From Paramoeba atlantica (taxonomy: Eukaryota; Discosea), in the NCBI GenBank assembly GCA_977017575.1, contig CDRNVI010000021.1:186001-250000 (forward strand): a DNA stretch of 64,000 nt. Direction: 5' to 3'. This document shows positions 48,018 through 58,021 of this stretch, one piece after another. The notes beneath the pieces are model-generated. The model saw only the letters and a list, made by a program, of their open reading frames with translations. It made no database searches and was not told the origin of the DNA. The first letter of the stretch is position 1; every line of letters starts with the position of its first letter. The position numbers and the translations under genes were made by a program.

Positions 48018-48439
48018 TTGTTGTCGACTACGAAGCAACACCATCTTTTCCCCTCACTGCGCGTAAGTTTCAATGTTGCGTTTGATGAGGAAAACTTACC
48101 AAGAAATCAGATTGACATTGTCAAGAGTTTTGACCAGTTGGGGTATAGTAACCACGAAAATAAATATATGTATACATGTATATGTATATATGTATTCATG
48201 GCATTTCATGTTCTTTTACCTCTGAAAGCCCAAGAAAATAAACTTCCCCCCACACTCGCGCACGTTTCCCCAGGCGCAATCGGGAAACTTGCAAATGGAT
48301 CATAACATGTTGTGGGCAATACGAAAAAGACCTGCGTAAGCTCGCGCGAATGTTAGCTAGGGAGGTGGGGTGTGCCATGCCCCTGCACCTTAGGGAATTA
48401 TTCATCAACAATATTAAACATAGTAAGAAAACATAGCAC

Positions 48440-48652
48440 GAATTAAACATAGCACGAAGCATGGCATCGGCACGTAGTATGAGATTCTTTCCCCTGGCAT
48501 TTATATGTTTTGGGGTCCCTGGAAATAGGACCTTATCCTTCCTGCGCAAGTGCGGAAGCTTTACGAAGGACCAGGGCGGCTTCGTCAAGCACGCGCTTAT
48601 GTGCATAGGGATCGCGATCCAACGAGGGAACACAATCCGCCGTCCATGATTG
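48440..48652 (+). pseudogene. Possible RT C-terminal remnant upstream of fold-back copy 2
   Basis: The frame at 48461-48649 includes FLRKCGSFTKDQGGFVKHAL and MC...NTIRRP, which resembles the C-x-CG...HALxC...R knuckle region of the remnant at 62.3-62.45 kb. Similarity is weak and the frame is short. Confidence 0.35.
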
Positions 48653-48756
48653 GCGAGTGAACGGCGTTCGATAGCTACTCTTGGTCAGGAGGCATTGCCT
48701 GTGCGACGACAATGCCGGGGCCTAGCACACCCCACCATCCGAGCTTTCCTCCACCA

Positions 48757-48772
48757 TTATTATTATTATTAC

Positions 48773-48816
<44 letters not shown>
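48757..48816 (+). repeat. (ATT)n microsatellite
   Basis: About 19 ATT units with one ACT interruption, ending directly at the left arm of the fold-back. Confidence 0.95.
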
Positions 48817-50215
48817 GGCTCTTCGTTAAACGCGGTGGTTGTTTTCAACTTAGTCACTCGTGCTGCGCGCTCCGCGTTGAAAACTACCACCGCGTTTAAC
48901 GAAGAGCCTAAAAAAGAAAAATTGGCCAGGGACGCTGAAGATAACGGAAGGATTTGAGTCAAAAATATCCTATTTTTAGGTAAAAATGGGGTGATTTTTA
49001 GGTATTTTTACTCTCGGAGCACTAAATTCGACTTCTGCGTGTGGGAAATCACTCGTACGCATGTATTCGAGGTTACCAAACGTATTGGGTGGAGGATGCG
49101 ACTCCAACCACACCTTTCTTCCGACCCAAAAAGACCCCTTTGGGTCCGAAAATTACTTTTTCGCACTTTTTCGTCAAAAATGGGTCATTTGGGGAAGCGT
49201 ACCACGGCTTCAAGAAGCGACATCTCGCGAATACAATGGCGTAGAAAGCTAATATAGGTCCCAAACTATCAAAACACAATAGGCGAAATAATTTTGGAAA
49301 AATATTTTTTTTACCATTTTTTTCGTCAAGTTGAAATGTTTTTCAAATAAAAAAATCCGAACTTGACGGACCTGTCCTGCGCATACGAGGGAGGGTCACC
49401 CCCGGGTAGGGGGGTGGAAAATGCGCGCCAAGACACCGACTACCCCTTCTGCTATTTGTTTTCGAAAAATAATTTTTCAAAAAAAATTCGTGCGGTATGC
49501 CCCACCTGGACCCCTCCCATGGACCCCCCAAGGGTCCGATTTTTTTTGAAATTTTTTGGACCACCGGAGCCCCTTTTAGAAATTTTTCTTCTATTACAGT
49601 CTTCGTCATATTGATCGGCCCCCCAGGAAATTTTAGTTTTTTTATCCGATTTTGCTCATTTATGCAGCGCTCGAGAGATCTCGTTCCCATAGTTGCCACT
49701 GTTTTTACCTTTTAGCCAGACGCTTCGAAATAGTGGAAAATTACACGTTTTTTACTAAAATCTTGAATAGATTTAAAAATTGCTTATTTTTGCATGACTT
49801 TTTCTTCTTCCAGCACCCCGAAGAGGCCGAAACGGCACGTATCCTCGTCTGAATCCCTTAAAAATACCTTTAGTTACATGAAAAATACGAATTCCTCGAA
49901 AAAAAGCTTCGTAGCTAAGCGGCGATCACGCATGATTTTTGTCATTTTCTTAACTTTTTCTGTCTTTTCCTAACTTTGAGATTCTCTCCAGGAGGCACCC
50001 CCCCTCCTTACGTTTTATTCCGGCAAAATACTTTCCTACCGGAACGAGATCTCTCGAATGCTGCAAAGATGAGCAGAATCGGATAAAAAAACTAAAATTT
50101 CCTGAGGGGGGATCAATATGACGCGGACTGTATATTACTGTGTTCTTCCTTATATTTTCACTGTTTTTGTTCACTTTTTTTTCAATAATCGAGGGTAGAG
50201 CGGTAGTTATACAAC
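48817..50215 (+). mobile_element. Fold-back retroposon, copy 2, with a MITE inside
   Basis: The left arm GGCTCTTCGTTAAACGCGG and the right arm CCGCGTTTAACGAAGAGCC are 35-bp arms with one mismatch that all three fold-back copies share. Downstream sequence parallels 58.0-58.8 kb, including GGACCACCGGAGCC, and ends at GAGGGTAGAGCGGTAGTTAT. The MITE at 49597-50130 interrupts it. Confidence 0.7.
49597..50130. mobile_element. 534-bp mariner-type MITE with empty site elsewhere in the window
   Basis: The ends CAGTC.TCGTCATATTGATC and the inverse give terminal inverted repeats of about 90 bp with CGAGAGATCTCGTTCC. They are flanked by TA. The related unit at 58 kb has CTTCTATTATATTACTGTG without the insertion, exactly the sequence expected after removing the element and one TA. 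Confidence 0.85.
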
Positions 50216-50731
50216 TACCGCAATTATTATTATTACCGTGGAAACATTAATTGAGAATTACGCTAATTAAGTGAAAATGATTTTCAAAAAAAAATATTCC
50301 CTTCATTAGTGTTCCCTTATTTTATGTTCCCTTAATTGTTTTGCGGGAATCAAGTTGAAAATAGCCCAAGATCATCAGATAAGTAGAGGGGAAGCACCCA
50401 TTATCACACTTTTTTCGGTGTGATAATAAGTGAATTGTGTGATAACAAGTGAAATTTAGAGAAAGCGTGTTAATCAGTGGATAATTCACGTATTATCACA
50501 TTTTGGTTGCATATTTCGATTTTTTAACCTAAACTCTGAAATATTGCTATGCGTGCTCAGCAGGGTTTGGGGGTGCCTGGGCCATGGGTGGAAAAAATAA
50601 ATATTAATTGCCTGAAAATGCAAAAAATTGACGAAAAATAATTATTCCCTTAATTAGTGTTCCCTTAATTGGCGTTCCCTTATTTAATGTGTCTCTTAAT
50701 TAATGTTTCCACGGTATTACTATTATTATTA

Positions 50732-51060
50732 CTATGACCCCCCCCCCCTTATGCCTCGCCCATTTCGAGCAGTAACGAAGTATAAAGGGGGGGGTCTGAA
50801 TTTTTTCCCCGCTGTAAAAACAAGTGTAAGAAAAAGGCCGTGCCGCTTCGCGGCGCGGCTCATCCAGTTTTCCTGTCTTTCCTTCTATATCACCTTCCAT
50901 TTCTAGAAGGAAAGACTTGGAAAGTTCTTGTTTTTTTTCCAATGTTTTTAGAAAAATTACAAAAAATTGAAAAAATCGCCCCCCCCCTTTCGGGGGGGCA
51001 CACGAAAAACGAAGTATAAAGGGGGGGTCTGACCAGCGAAGTATAAAGGGAGGGTCACAG
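50732..51060. mobile_element. 329-bp MITE of the GTATAAAGGG family
   Basis: The left end CTATGACCCCCCCC and right end AGGGAGGGTCACAG are flanked by TA. CGAAGTATAAAGGGGGGG occurs three times. A GC hairpin (about 50838-50858), read on the minus strand, is followed by a T-run. Confidence 0.6.
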
Positions 51061-51173
51061 TATTATTATTAGTAGTAGTAGTAATATAGAAACATTATAT
51101 TTTTTCGTATGGAAAAGATACAGATATTTTATTTAGTTAAAAAACATGTCACAAGGTTTTCCACTATCTAACT

Positions 51174-52904
51174 ATGCTTTCCACATCTACATTTGCAAAC
51201 TCCATCGACGATCCCATTCACATTTCTAGTACAGTTTGGGATGATGTTCTTCACGTTGTCGTAAAATTGTCGTCTTCTGGAGTACTTCTTTCCCCTGAAC
51301 GTATGACTCTGGTGGCATTATACGGTACGTTAGACTATCACGGTGATAGGTTTCCTGTTGGAAGCACCTGCTGTTTCCCCCGAGATCCGCACGCCGGTGC
51401 AGAAGTGCTATGTGGATACAAGAGTTCTACAAAAGCGATAAAACGCACAAGAACGAGCAGAACAGGTAATGCTTGCATGTCATGGCGGCCAGATACTTTC
51501 AGTGATCTGCACAAAAAAGAGTGCGCACAATGTAAAGGGTCATGTAGACTCAAAAGCATTAATAGAAGTTGGCTTGGTAATCTACTTGCTCAGATATTTT
51601 CAAATAAGAAAGTTAGATCATGGACGACCGCCTATGCACTTATCCTACTTGATCGAATATCAGAAGACGAAGGCTTGCTATCTCAACAAAGACGCATACG
51701 CCCACTGATGTGCATAAATAGTTTTCCTTTGTTTTCAGAACGAAAACATATAAATAGTTTTGGTAGAGTGGTCATAATTGAAGATCAGGATTGGGATATT
51801 TCCTCGGTAGTCAGTTACTTTATTAATCGTGCCATAAGTTTGCAGAAACTTCGTCACCTTAGTCGACCTTCCGTGTTGTACATAGAAATTTGCCGTTCGC
51901 GGTATTCCTTGAACTACCCTTATATAGCGGTCTGGGAAGTAGTCCATCCCTTGCACGGAAATGCATCTGGAACCTTTGTAAAGTCGTTTTATTTGGGCGG
52001 AGAAAGATTAGAAAAAATACCCCTTAGATACAAACAAATCGTCAAAGAATTGAAACTATGGTTGGAAGAGAACATAAATCATTCTTCTGTTGTAATACGG
52101 GCAAAAGACTCAAGTGACGAAAATGGCTTTTGTCTTCTGCGCATGACTCTCATTGATCTCGGAGTTGACAATTTGTTTTGCTGCTCCGAGCAGTTTCGTC
52201 ACGGAGCTCAGAATTTGGTACCGAGGATTAAGTGCCATACATTAAAATCATCAAACTTTAGTATGATCAACGGAAAAGACTTGAATAGCTCTGCGCAAAA
52301 TAAAGTGATTGATTTCGTGCAAAGTACGAGCACCCCATCTCATGAGTGCGCATGTCGCTATGACATAAACTTAAATCATGTACGTACAGATATATCCTGC
52401 GTTTCAACAAGATTTCTTGATACGACCTCAACATTTTCGTGCACACAAAGTCCTTTATTTCTTCAAAATCCAGATGAGCTAGTTGGACAAGTAGTAGGCG
52501 TTGCTTCTATTGATAGATTTGATGTAGTAAATGAAGCTGAGACACCAGCGACCACAGTAAAACCATCACAGAGAAAACCATTCACGGAGAAATCCATTAT
52601 CCGATGTGAAAAGGTGAGCCAAAGTAGCACTGAGTGGGAATTCTATGGCACAGCAATTGTTGAGCGGTGTAACATTGAAGAAGGCACGTTGTCGTTGATG
52701 TTAGAACATGCTGATATGATTCTAAAGAATTTAGTACATGAGTTTGAAGAAGAAAAGCGTCTTCTAATTTTGTATGGTCAGATAAAAAAGTTAATTCCAA
52801 ACCCACTCAATGTGTTTCCCGTTCCAACGATAGGACTGCCACCTGCAACGGAAAGTGCACACCATTTTTCAGCAAGACACAAAAAAATTAGAAAAACGTC
52901 ATGA
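51174..52904 (+). CDS. Hypothetical protein, 576 aa, probably a host gene
   Basis: A single uninterrupted frame from ATG (MLSTSTFANSIDD) to TGA, on the same strand as the two genes downstream. I do not recognise it. It has a small Cys cluster, CAQCKGSC (residues 117-124). The central region (about 225-340) looks well folded, with VLYIEICRSRYSLNYPYIAV, WEVVHPLHG and SSVVIRAKDSSDENGFCLL. A long coil-like, acidic segment lies near the C-terminus (about 500-545, MILKNLVHEFEEEKRLLILY). There is no signal peptide or membrane segment. Its codon use and lack of repeats contrast with the surrounding mobile DNA, which favours a real gene. It could also be a retroelement protein. Confidence 0.65.
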   Translation: MLSTSTFANSIDDPIHISSTVWDDVLHVVVKLSSSGVLLSPERMTLVALYGTLDYHGDRFPVGSTCCFPRDPHAGAEVLCGYKSSTKAIKRTRTSRTGNACMSWRPDTFSDLHKKECAQCKGSCRLKSINRSWLGNLLAQIFSNKKVRSWTTAYALILLDRISEDEGLLSQQRRIRPLMCINSFPLFSERKHINSFGRVVIIEDQDWDISSVVSYFINRAISLQKLRHLSRPSVLYIEICRSRYSLNYPYIAVWEVVHPLHGNASGTFVKSFYLGGERLEKIPLRYKQIVKELKLWLEENINHSSVVIRAKDSSDENGFCLLRMTLIDLGVDNLFCCSEQFRHGAQNLVPRIKCHTLKSSNFSMINGKDLNSSAQNKVIDFVQSTSTPSHECACRYDINLNHVRTDISCVSTRFLDTTSTFSCTQSPLFLQNPDELVGQVVGVASIDRFDVVNEAETPATTVKPSQRKPFTEKSIIRCEKVSQSSTEWEFYGTAIVERCNIEEGTLSLMLEHADMILKNLVHEFEEEKRLLILYGQIKKLIPNPLNVFPVPTIGLPPATESAHHFSARHKKIRKTS

Positions 52905-53085
52905 CAATATGCTCATTATACACTGTACGTATCATTGTCATGGCCGTATAGCCTCCGCTCTACCCTGAAGTATTGACAAAGTGAACAAAAACAGTGAAAA
53001 AATAAGAGAAGCACAGTAATGCAAAAGGAGAGTATGCAGTAGGTCTGTGTAAGTACGTACGTGATGAGCTGTGTAAGCACGTATA
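52905..53085. other. 3' flank sharing sequence with fold-back repeats
   Basis: The reverse complement of about 52940-53025 (ATTACTGTG...TTCACTGTTTTTGTTCACTTT...AGGGTAGAGCGG) matches 50131-50215 and 58705-58795. Confidence 0.55.
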
Positions 53086-53900
53086 CCGTGACCCCCCCCC
53101 TTAGTTATCTGTCATTTTTGGTCCAAAATCGGGTTTTTTTTGGATAAGTAGCGTACTTATCGAAAAAACTGCTCAAAGGGCTGACTTATACAAAAATCTC
53201 TGAGCTCGAAATTTAGTACTATTCTAGTAATCTGCTGGGGCCTCAAGTTTTTTTAACACCACACGCTGCAGCATCAGTGAGCATGAATATGCGAAACCCT
53301 TCGAAAAGTAAAGTATACTATGCTATACACCGCATGTGTTGTGATGAGTACACTGGAATAAGGTAAACAATGTTTGGTGGAATCTCCCCTTTTTTTCCCC
53401 CAATTTTTTTAAAACATAGGGCAACGAAACATAGGATAACACTAGACAACCGTTGTGAGAGGCACTCATCAGAGTCATCAACTCGAAAAAGTATCAGATT
53501 CGTTCTTCTGCGTCCATCGGAATGAGTTGCGTGCAACCGTTCACACGATTACATTAGCAAACCGACAGAACGCTGCCAGAATTTCTCCTTACCTTTTTTT
53601 GTAAGCTGATTGAAGTGATCGATTGTTCCAAAAAAATGAAACATCATCTGCTTCGTGACCAAATCCTCGTTACTGGGGGGGGTGCTTTTTGGGTGAGAAA
53701 AGACATTTTTTGTTCATGAGTGCGTTGATTTTCAGGGGGGTCTATTACTTGGGGGGTCTGCGGGAATTGATTTAATACCGGCATGTGGAGAAGCGAAAGA
53801 AGAGAGTATAAAGAAGAAAACAAGTCCGTTTTTTCTTCGATATTTTCGAACTCTTTTTACGTGAACACAAAAAAGTTGGATTAGTCAGAAACTTACAGTG
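53086..53900. mobile_element. Internally deleted derivative of the pogo-like element
   Basis: It starts CCGTGACCCCCCCC after TA. 53225-53345 matches 1060-1180, 53445-53655 matches 2277-2487 and 53775-53885 matches 2905-3061, so the transposase gene is deleted in two blocks. A foreign piece (53657-53760, AAATCCTCGTTACTGGGGGG...) matches 47268-47350. Confidence 0.7.
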
Positions 53901-54419
53901 CGCCCAGATAGTAAAGTTGTTTTAGTATTTACCACCAATTTTGGGTAACTACTAAAAAAATCTTATAGGCCAGCATAGCTAGGGGGGGGTAGGGGTGGCG
54001 ATCAACTCTTCCGACTGACTGAAAACGATTTTTAGAATCTTTGAACGAATTCTAATTTATTAGAATCTTTCATTACGAAGGAACCGTTGCAAAGAATGTT
54101 AGCAACACCTTTAAAATCACATTTCGTGCAACAATATGAGCTTTGACTGCGAAGGGTATGATACATTGAGTGAATTAAATCTTATCATCGACGTATGGGA
54201 TGAACATTCCTTCCTAGAATGTATAAAAACTCTTCAGCGCTGTGCGAAGGTGAAAGGTGCAATCCCGCAATACAAGCATTCGTAATATTTCTGGACTACT
54301 AATGAGGAACGATAAAATGTTTTTGTAAGTTTAAGAATTTTTTTATACTCGTCGGGGAGAAATTTCATTGAAAAAAATATTTAGTACAAAAATATGCCCC
54401 TTTAAGTTAAAGGGGCATA
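53900..54419. other. Spacer, no gene recognised
   Basis: It contains an inverted repeat at 54396-54421 (ATATGCCCCTTTAA / TTAAAGGGGCATAT) and short frames only. 54130-54300 may be decayed hAT sequence, but I cannot align it. Confidence 0.3.
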
Positions 54420-54700
54420 TTTGATGAAAATGCTGGTACGCCTAAGGCGCTTCGACCATTATTCAATATCTCAGAACAAGAGTGGGAGGAATGGGGATCT
54501 TGCGTTGACTTTCGCTGGAATCCAGAGATGCACGAAGACGAAAATGTTTGGTGGCTAGAAATGGGCAGCGAGATGTTTCCTGCTATAGTTCGAGCTGCTA
54601 TGCATTACATTTGGACGCCACCTCTGGTTACCAAGTGTGACAGTTGGCTTTCGATTCTATCGTAGTTGTATAATTCTAGGCAAACTCGCACGTCGCCCCA
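54420..54700 (+). pseudogene. hAT-type transposase dimerisation-domain fragment
   Basis: The frame reads RPLFNISEQEWEEWGS, then NPEMHEDENVWWLEMGSEMF and PAIVRAAMHYIWTPPLVTKC. It matches the hAT remnant at 11.7-12.0 kb (EPLFHITEEEW; FPSIYHAAKLYLWVPPIVTAC) and the WW...P.....A..Y...P layout of the hAT dimerisation domain. Flanking parts are not readable. Confidence 0.6.
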
Positions 54701-54830
54701 AGTGGTGGCCAACCGGATATTCATTCGCGGCAACCAGGAGAAGCTTGAATATTTGATACCGGGAGGTGATGAAGAAAGTGATACGGATGAGTCAGTTGAC
54801 ATTACAGACAACGAAGGTTGAGCATAACGC

Positions 54831-55562
54831 TGTGTGTAACATATGAATTGCAAATTCTACATCTATTCTACATCTACACGTATATCGAATAAAATTTACC
54901 AATCATCGAGGTTATGTTTTTCCCCGACTATAATCTTTTTTTCAAAAACAATGTTTTTCAAAAGCATATTTCCAGTTCAGCTTTTACCTTGGGTTTTTTT
55001 TCCATCGTTACATATCGTAGGCCTTGTTTTTCCCCTTCGTTAGCGTAATTTATCTAATTTTGTTTACATATGGTTTCTGCTCTGAGCATTAGTTTACGAG
55101 AAATACATGTATATGAGACAATACGGTATGGTTCTTACGTCATTATGGATAGTTTATTTTATTATACGAATGTACGAATGTTTTATCGTTATGATTCCTA
55201 CCTCCAACCATTCAAAATATTCAACAAATTGGCACACCTTGTGCAAATATTTTTCTTTCTGCACAATACTATACATCGTCGTACCCTCTTTATCACTATA
55301 CCACTTTCCTGACTTCCGCTTTAGATTTCTACGAACTTTAAATTAAATTTCAGATGAGTGCTATGTAGATCGACATAATTTTAGAGAAAATATCCTCTTG
55401 CATCCAACCGGGTCCCAAATGGCTTCCAATGCTCTTGAGGGCCTTTAAAGTACCTGAGTTCTCCTCCTTGGTTGATGAAATAGAAAGTCTTAGAAATAGT
55501 AAGTTCTCCTCCTTGGTAAAAAATGACGGTTGAGGGAAGTGTAAGTTTCTTGGATGGAAGTA
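54831..55562. other. AT-rich stretch, no gene recognised
   Basis: Only short low-complexity frames. A 20-bp motif AGTTCTCCTCCTTGGT occurs twice (55457, 55502). Confidence 0.3.
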
Positions 55563-56678
55563 CAAGGGGGTAAATCAGATGCTGCGGGGGGTCTAAAAAT
55601 TGCAAAACCTTTCCAATTTTGGAAAATGATAGCGTATTCGAGAGCTCTCGAAGAGTTCTATGTTTTAGAAAAGGCAGTTTCCCGGGGTATAGGGGGGTGT
55701 TCAACTGACAAGAAGCCCAAAAACGTCAAAATGCAAAAATTGTGAGAAAGGTTTTAGACGACTAATAATTACAACTTTCTCCTTTTTTTTCTACTACTAT
55801 GTCGAAACGCCGCGGCATGCTGTTTAAAGTGTTAATGAGCATGTCATGACCATCTGTTTTAATGTAATCAACCGCTCTTTCAATAGAAAACAAGAGTTCA
55901 GTCCTATTTTCTGGATTTGTACCATTTTTAATAAAGGCATCCATAATTTCCCAAATGTTTTCAATGGGGTTAAGATCTGGGGATTTTGGGGGAAAGTCCA
56001 AAACGACGACTTCGTTTTCTTTAAAGGTTCTAAAACTGCCATTGTGGCAAGGAGCATTATCCATAGCAACCCGGGCCCCGCTATGACGCTTTAAGAAACT
56101 TAAAAAAAACCCTCTTTTTGTCATCGCGCATTTAAAAACATCTGAAGTGATCGTAATTTTCCCATTACTGTCCCTGTTTGGAAAAACATGATAAAAAATT
56201 CCATAAATAAAGCTTATACCCATCCAAACGTTCACTCCATCCCCCCCAAACCACTTTTGCGAAGCTTTTAGAGGTGGTTTCGGGGGGTCACTTGCTCTGC
56301 AAATGTACGAGCTGCTTTCCTGTCCAAGCTGGCAAGTGAATTTTTTTCCTATGTGAATATTTGGTGTGCCCAGGGGAGGAGTACGCCCTATCGGAGAGAG
56401 ATCCTTTGTTCTGCATAGAACGGGATCGCTTTCGCGGCATAAAACTGAGACGAAATGGAGAAAAAGCGAAAAAATGAGCAAATTTGGGAAAAACTGCAAA
56501 TTTTAGAGGGGCAAAAAAACTTTAAAAAAAATGCCATAAACAAAATTGCTTTCTTTTGGGGTGAAAATAGCGCAAAAACATAGAACTCTGCGAGAGCTCT
56601 CGAATGCGCTATCATTTTCCAAAATTTGAAGGGTTTTGCAATTTTTAGACCCCCCGCAGCATCTGATTTACCCCCCTG
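55563..56678. mobile_element. 1.1-kb Tc1/mariner-like element with 100-bp TIRs
   Basis: The left CAAGGGGGTAAATCAGATGC and right GCATCTGATTTACCCCCCTG extend as inverted repeats for about 100 bp, including the palindrome CGAGAGCTCTCG. They are flanked by TA. The transposase is shortened at its N-terminus, so the element is internally deleted. Confidence 0.8.
55762..56499 (-). pseudogene. Mariner-like transposase lacking HTH domain
   Basis: The open 245-codon frame begins inside AT-rich sequence. The first about 75 residues do not look like transposase. From KASQKWFGGDGVNVWMGISF it follows the Tc1/mariner DDE fold: RVAMDNAPCHNG (second D), then FPPKSPDLNPIENIWE (E) with 32 residues between, and the C-terminal MPRRFDIVVEKKGESCNY. 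The HTH region and the first catalytic D block (WTDE-like) are missing. Confidence 0.75.
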
Positions 56679-56689
56679 TATAAGGGGAG

Positions 56690-56798
56690 TCCTGATTCAT
56701 TGTCTGGAATGAAAATGTATAAAGGTATAAAGGGAGGAATGAAAATGTATATAGGTATAAAGGGAGGGATCACCCTCTGAAATAAAAGGGGGTGACAG
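56690..56798 (-). repeat. Terminus of the GTATAAAGGG MITE family
   Basis: GGTATAAAGGGAGG occurs twice, followed by AAAAGGGGGTGACAG before TA. The partner end is not found nearby. Confidence 0.5.
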
Positions 56799-57153
56799 TA
56801 CTATTCAAATTCTTCCGATATGGCAATGATATTTTTCTAGCTCCCGTATTTTGTGCTGCGGGTAACACCGAGTACCATGCGTACGGTACGCGAGTACGGT
56901 ACTCGGGTACTCAAGGCCCTAGGTGCTCATTTGAGTACCTGAGTACCGTACTCGCGAATGTATGTTTAACCATATTTTACGATGTAAGAAATTTTTAAAG
57001 CGGGGATGTTCAAAAGCGCGTGAGACATCGTAACATTCCCCCCGGAATCAGACTACAGGAATGTTAAACCGGACTGTGGTCTAAAACTAACTTCACATAC
57101 AACCTCAGTACATTTTGCAGAAAAATATATATATTTTTTATCTTGTATTCAGA
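56799..57153 (+). other. Upstream region of the HAD-like gene
   Basis: It includes palindromic GAGTACGGTACTC repeats (56885-56960) and, just before the ATG, TATTTTTTATCTTGTATTCAG, a pyrimidine-rich tract with AG one base before the start codon, a likely trans-splice acceptor. Confidence 0.5.
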
Positions 57154-57831
57154 ATGCGCACGCTGTTGATCTTTGGATTGCGCGGTACACTTCTGGAAAG
57201 ACTTCCCGTGAGTGAAACACCTACCTCACTAAGCCGACTTCCATCGTTCACATTTGCACGATACAATGTATGGCTGCGTCCAGGAGCGCGTGAAATGCTC
57301 AATAAATTACAAGAACTAGCAGATGTGGCCATATGGTCTGCCGCTGCAGCACGAAACACGGTGCCCGTCGTGAAGGAGGCATTTCCAGACACTAATTTTC
57401 AGTTTGTGTGGCATCGCGATCACACAGAGGCAGATAAGATTCGAAGACAACTACGCGGTGCATCGGATGAGAGAGTCGATGCGCATAGTGTAATAAAAGA
57501 CCTGGGGCGTGTATACCACGAATTTCCGGGCCGCAGCGCTGCCCATACCGTAGTGGTAGACGACACCATTTTTAAGGGTCGAGGACAAAGTGAGAACGTG
57601 CTATTGGTGCCTTCCTACAGTCTTTTTGAAGTCATGTGCGAATCCGCTACGTATTCCACTTCATGTGAGAAGGACGTCGGCATGCCTCACGTCGTGCAAG
57701 AGGAAAACATCGAACAGATTCCCAACCATGATTTTGACGGGTTGTTTGAGACGCTAAAGAACGACATTTTAAGTGCTTCGGATGTCAGAAAGATCCTCCC
57801 CATGAAAACATTTCTTAGCGAAGTCAAGTGA
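57154..57831 (+). CDS. FCP1/NIF-type HAD-fold protein without the catalytic DxD
   Basis: 225 aa from ATG at 57154, one base after a likely trans-splice AG; an upstream in-frame ATG (57115) lies inside the pyrimidine tract. The layout follows FCP1-homology phosphatases: motif I region LLIFGLRGTLL, then WLRPGAREMLNKLQE, VAIWSAAAARN (motif II-like WSA) and AAHTVVVDDTIFKG, with N following (motif III/IV). In active members motif I is D-x-D-x-T; here it is G8-L-R10-G-T, so both aspartates are missing and no phosphatase activity is expected. It may be a binding or scaffold protein, like other pseudophosphatases. Single exon. Confidence 0.75.
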   Translation: MRTLLIFGLRGTLLERLPVSETPTSLSRLPSFTFARYNVWLRPGAREMLNKLQELADVAIWSAAAARNTVPVVKEAFPDTNFQFVWHRDHTEADKIRRQLRGASDERVDAHSVIKDLGRVYHEFPGRSAAHTVVVDDTIFKGRGQSENVLLVPSYSLFEVMCESATYSTSCEKDVGMPHVVQEENIEQIPNHDFDGLFETLKNDILSASDVRKILPMKTFLSEVK

Positions 57832-58021
57832 ATCGGTGGGCTTAGCAACATGTCAAGTGGGCTTATACAATCTTTCACCATGAGGAATGTTATCACTTGC
57901 CTACATGAAACGCACTGTGAAGCATATTTCACATAATGTACATTAGGTACGTTCAAATTACGAAACATTAATTAAGAGACACATTAAATAAAGGAATGCC
58001 AATTAAGGGAACACGGATTTC

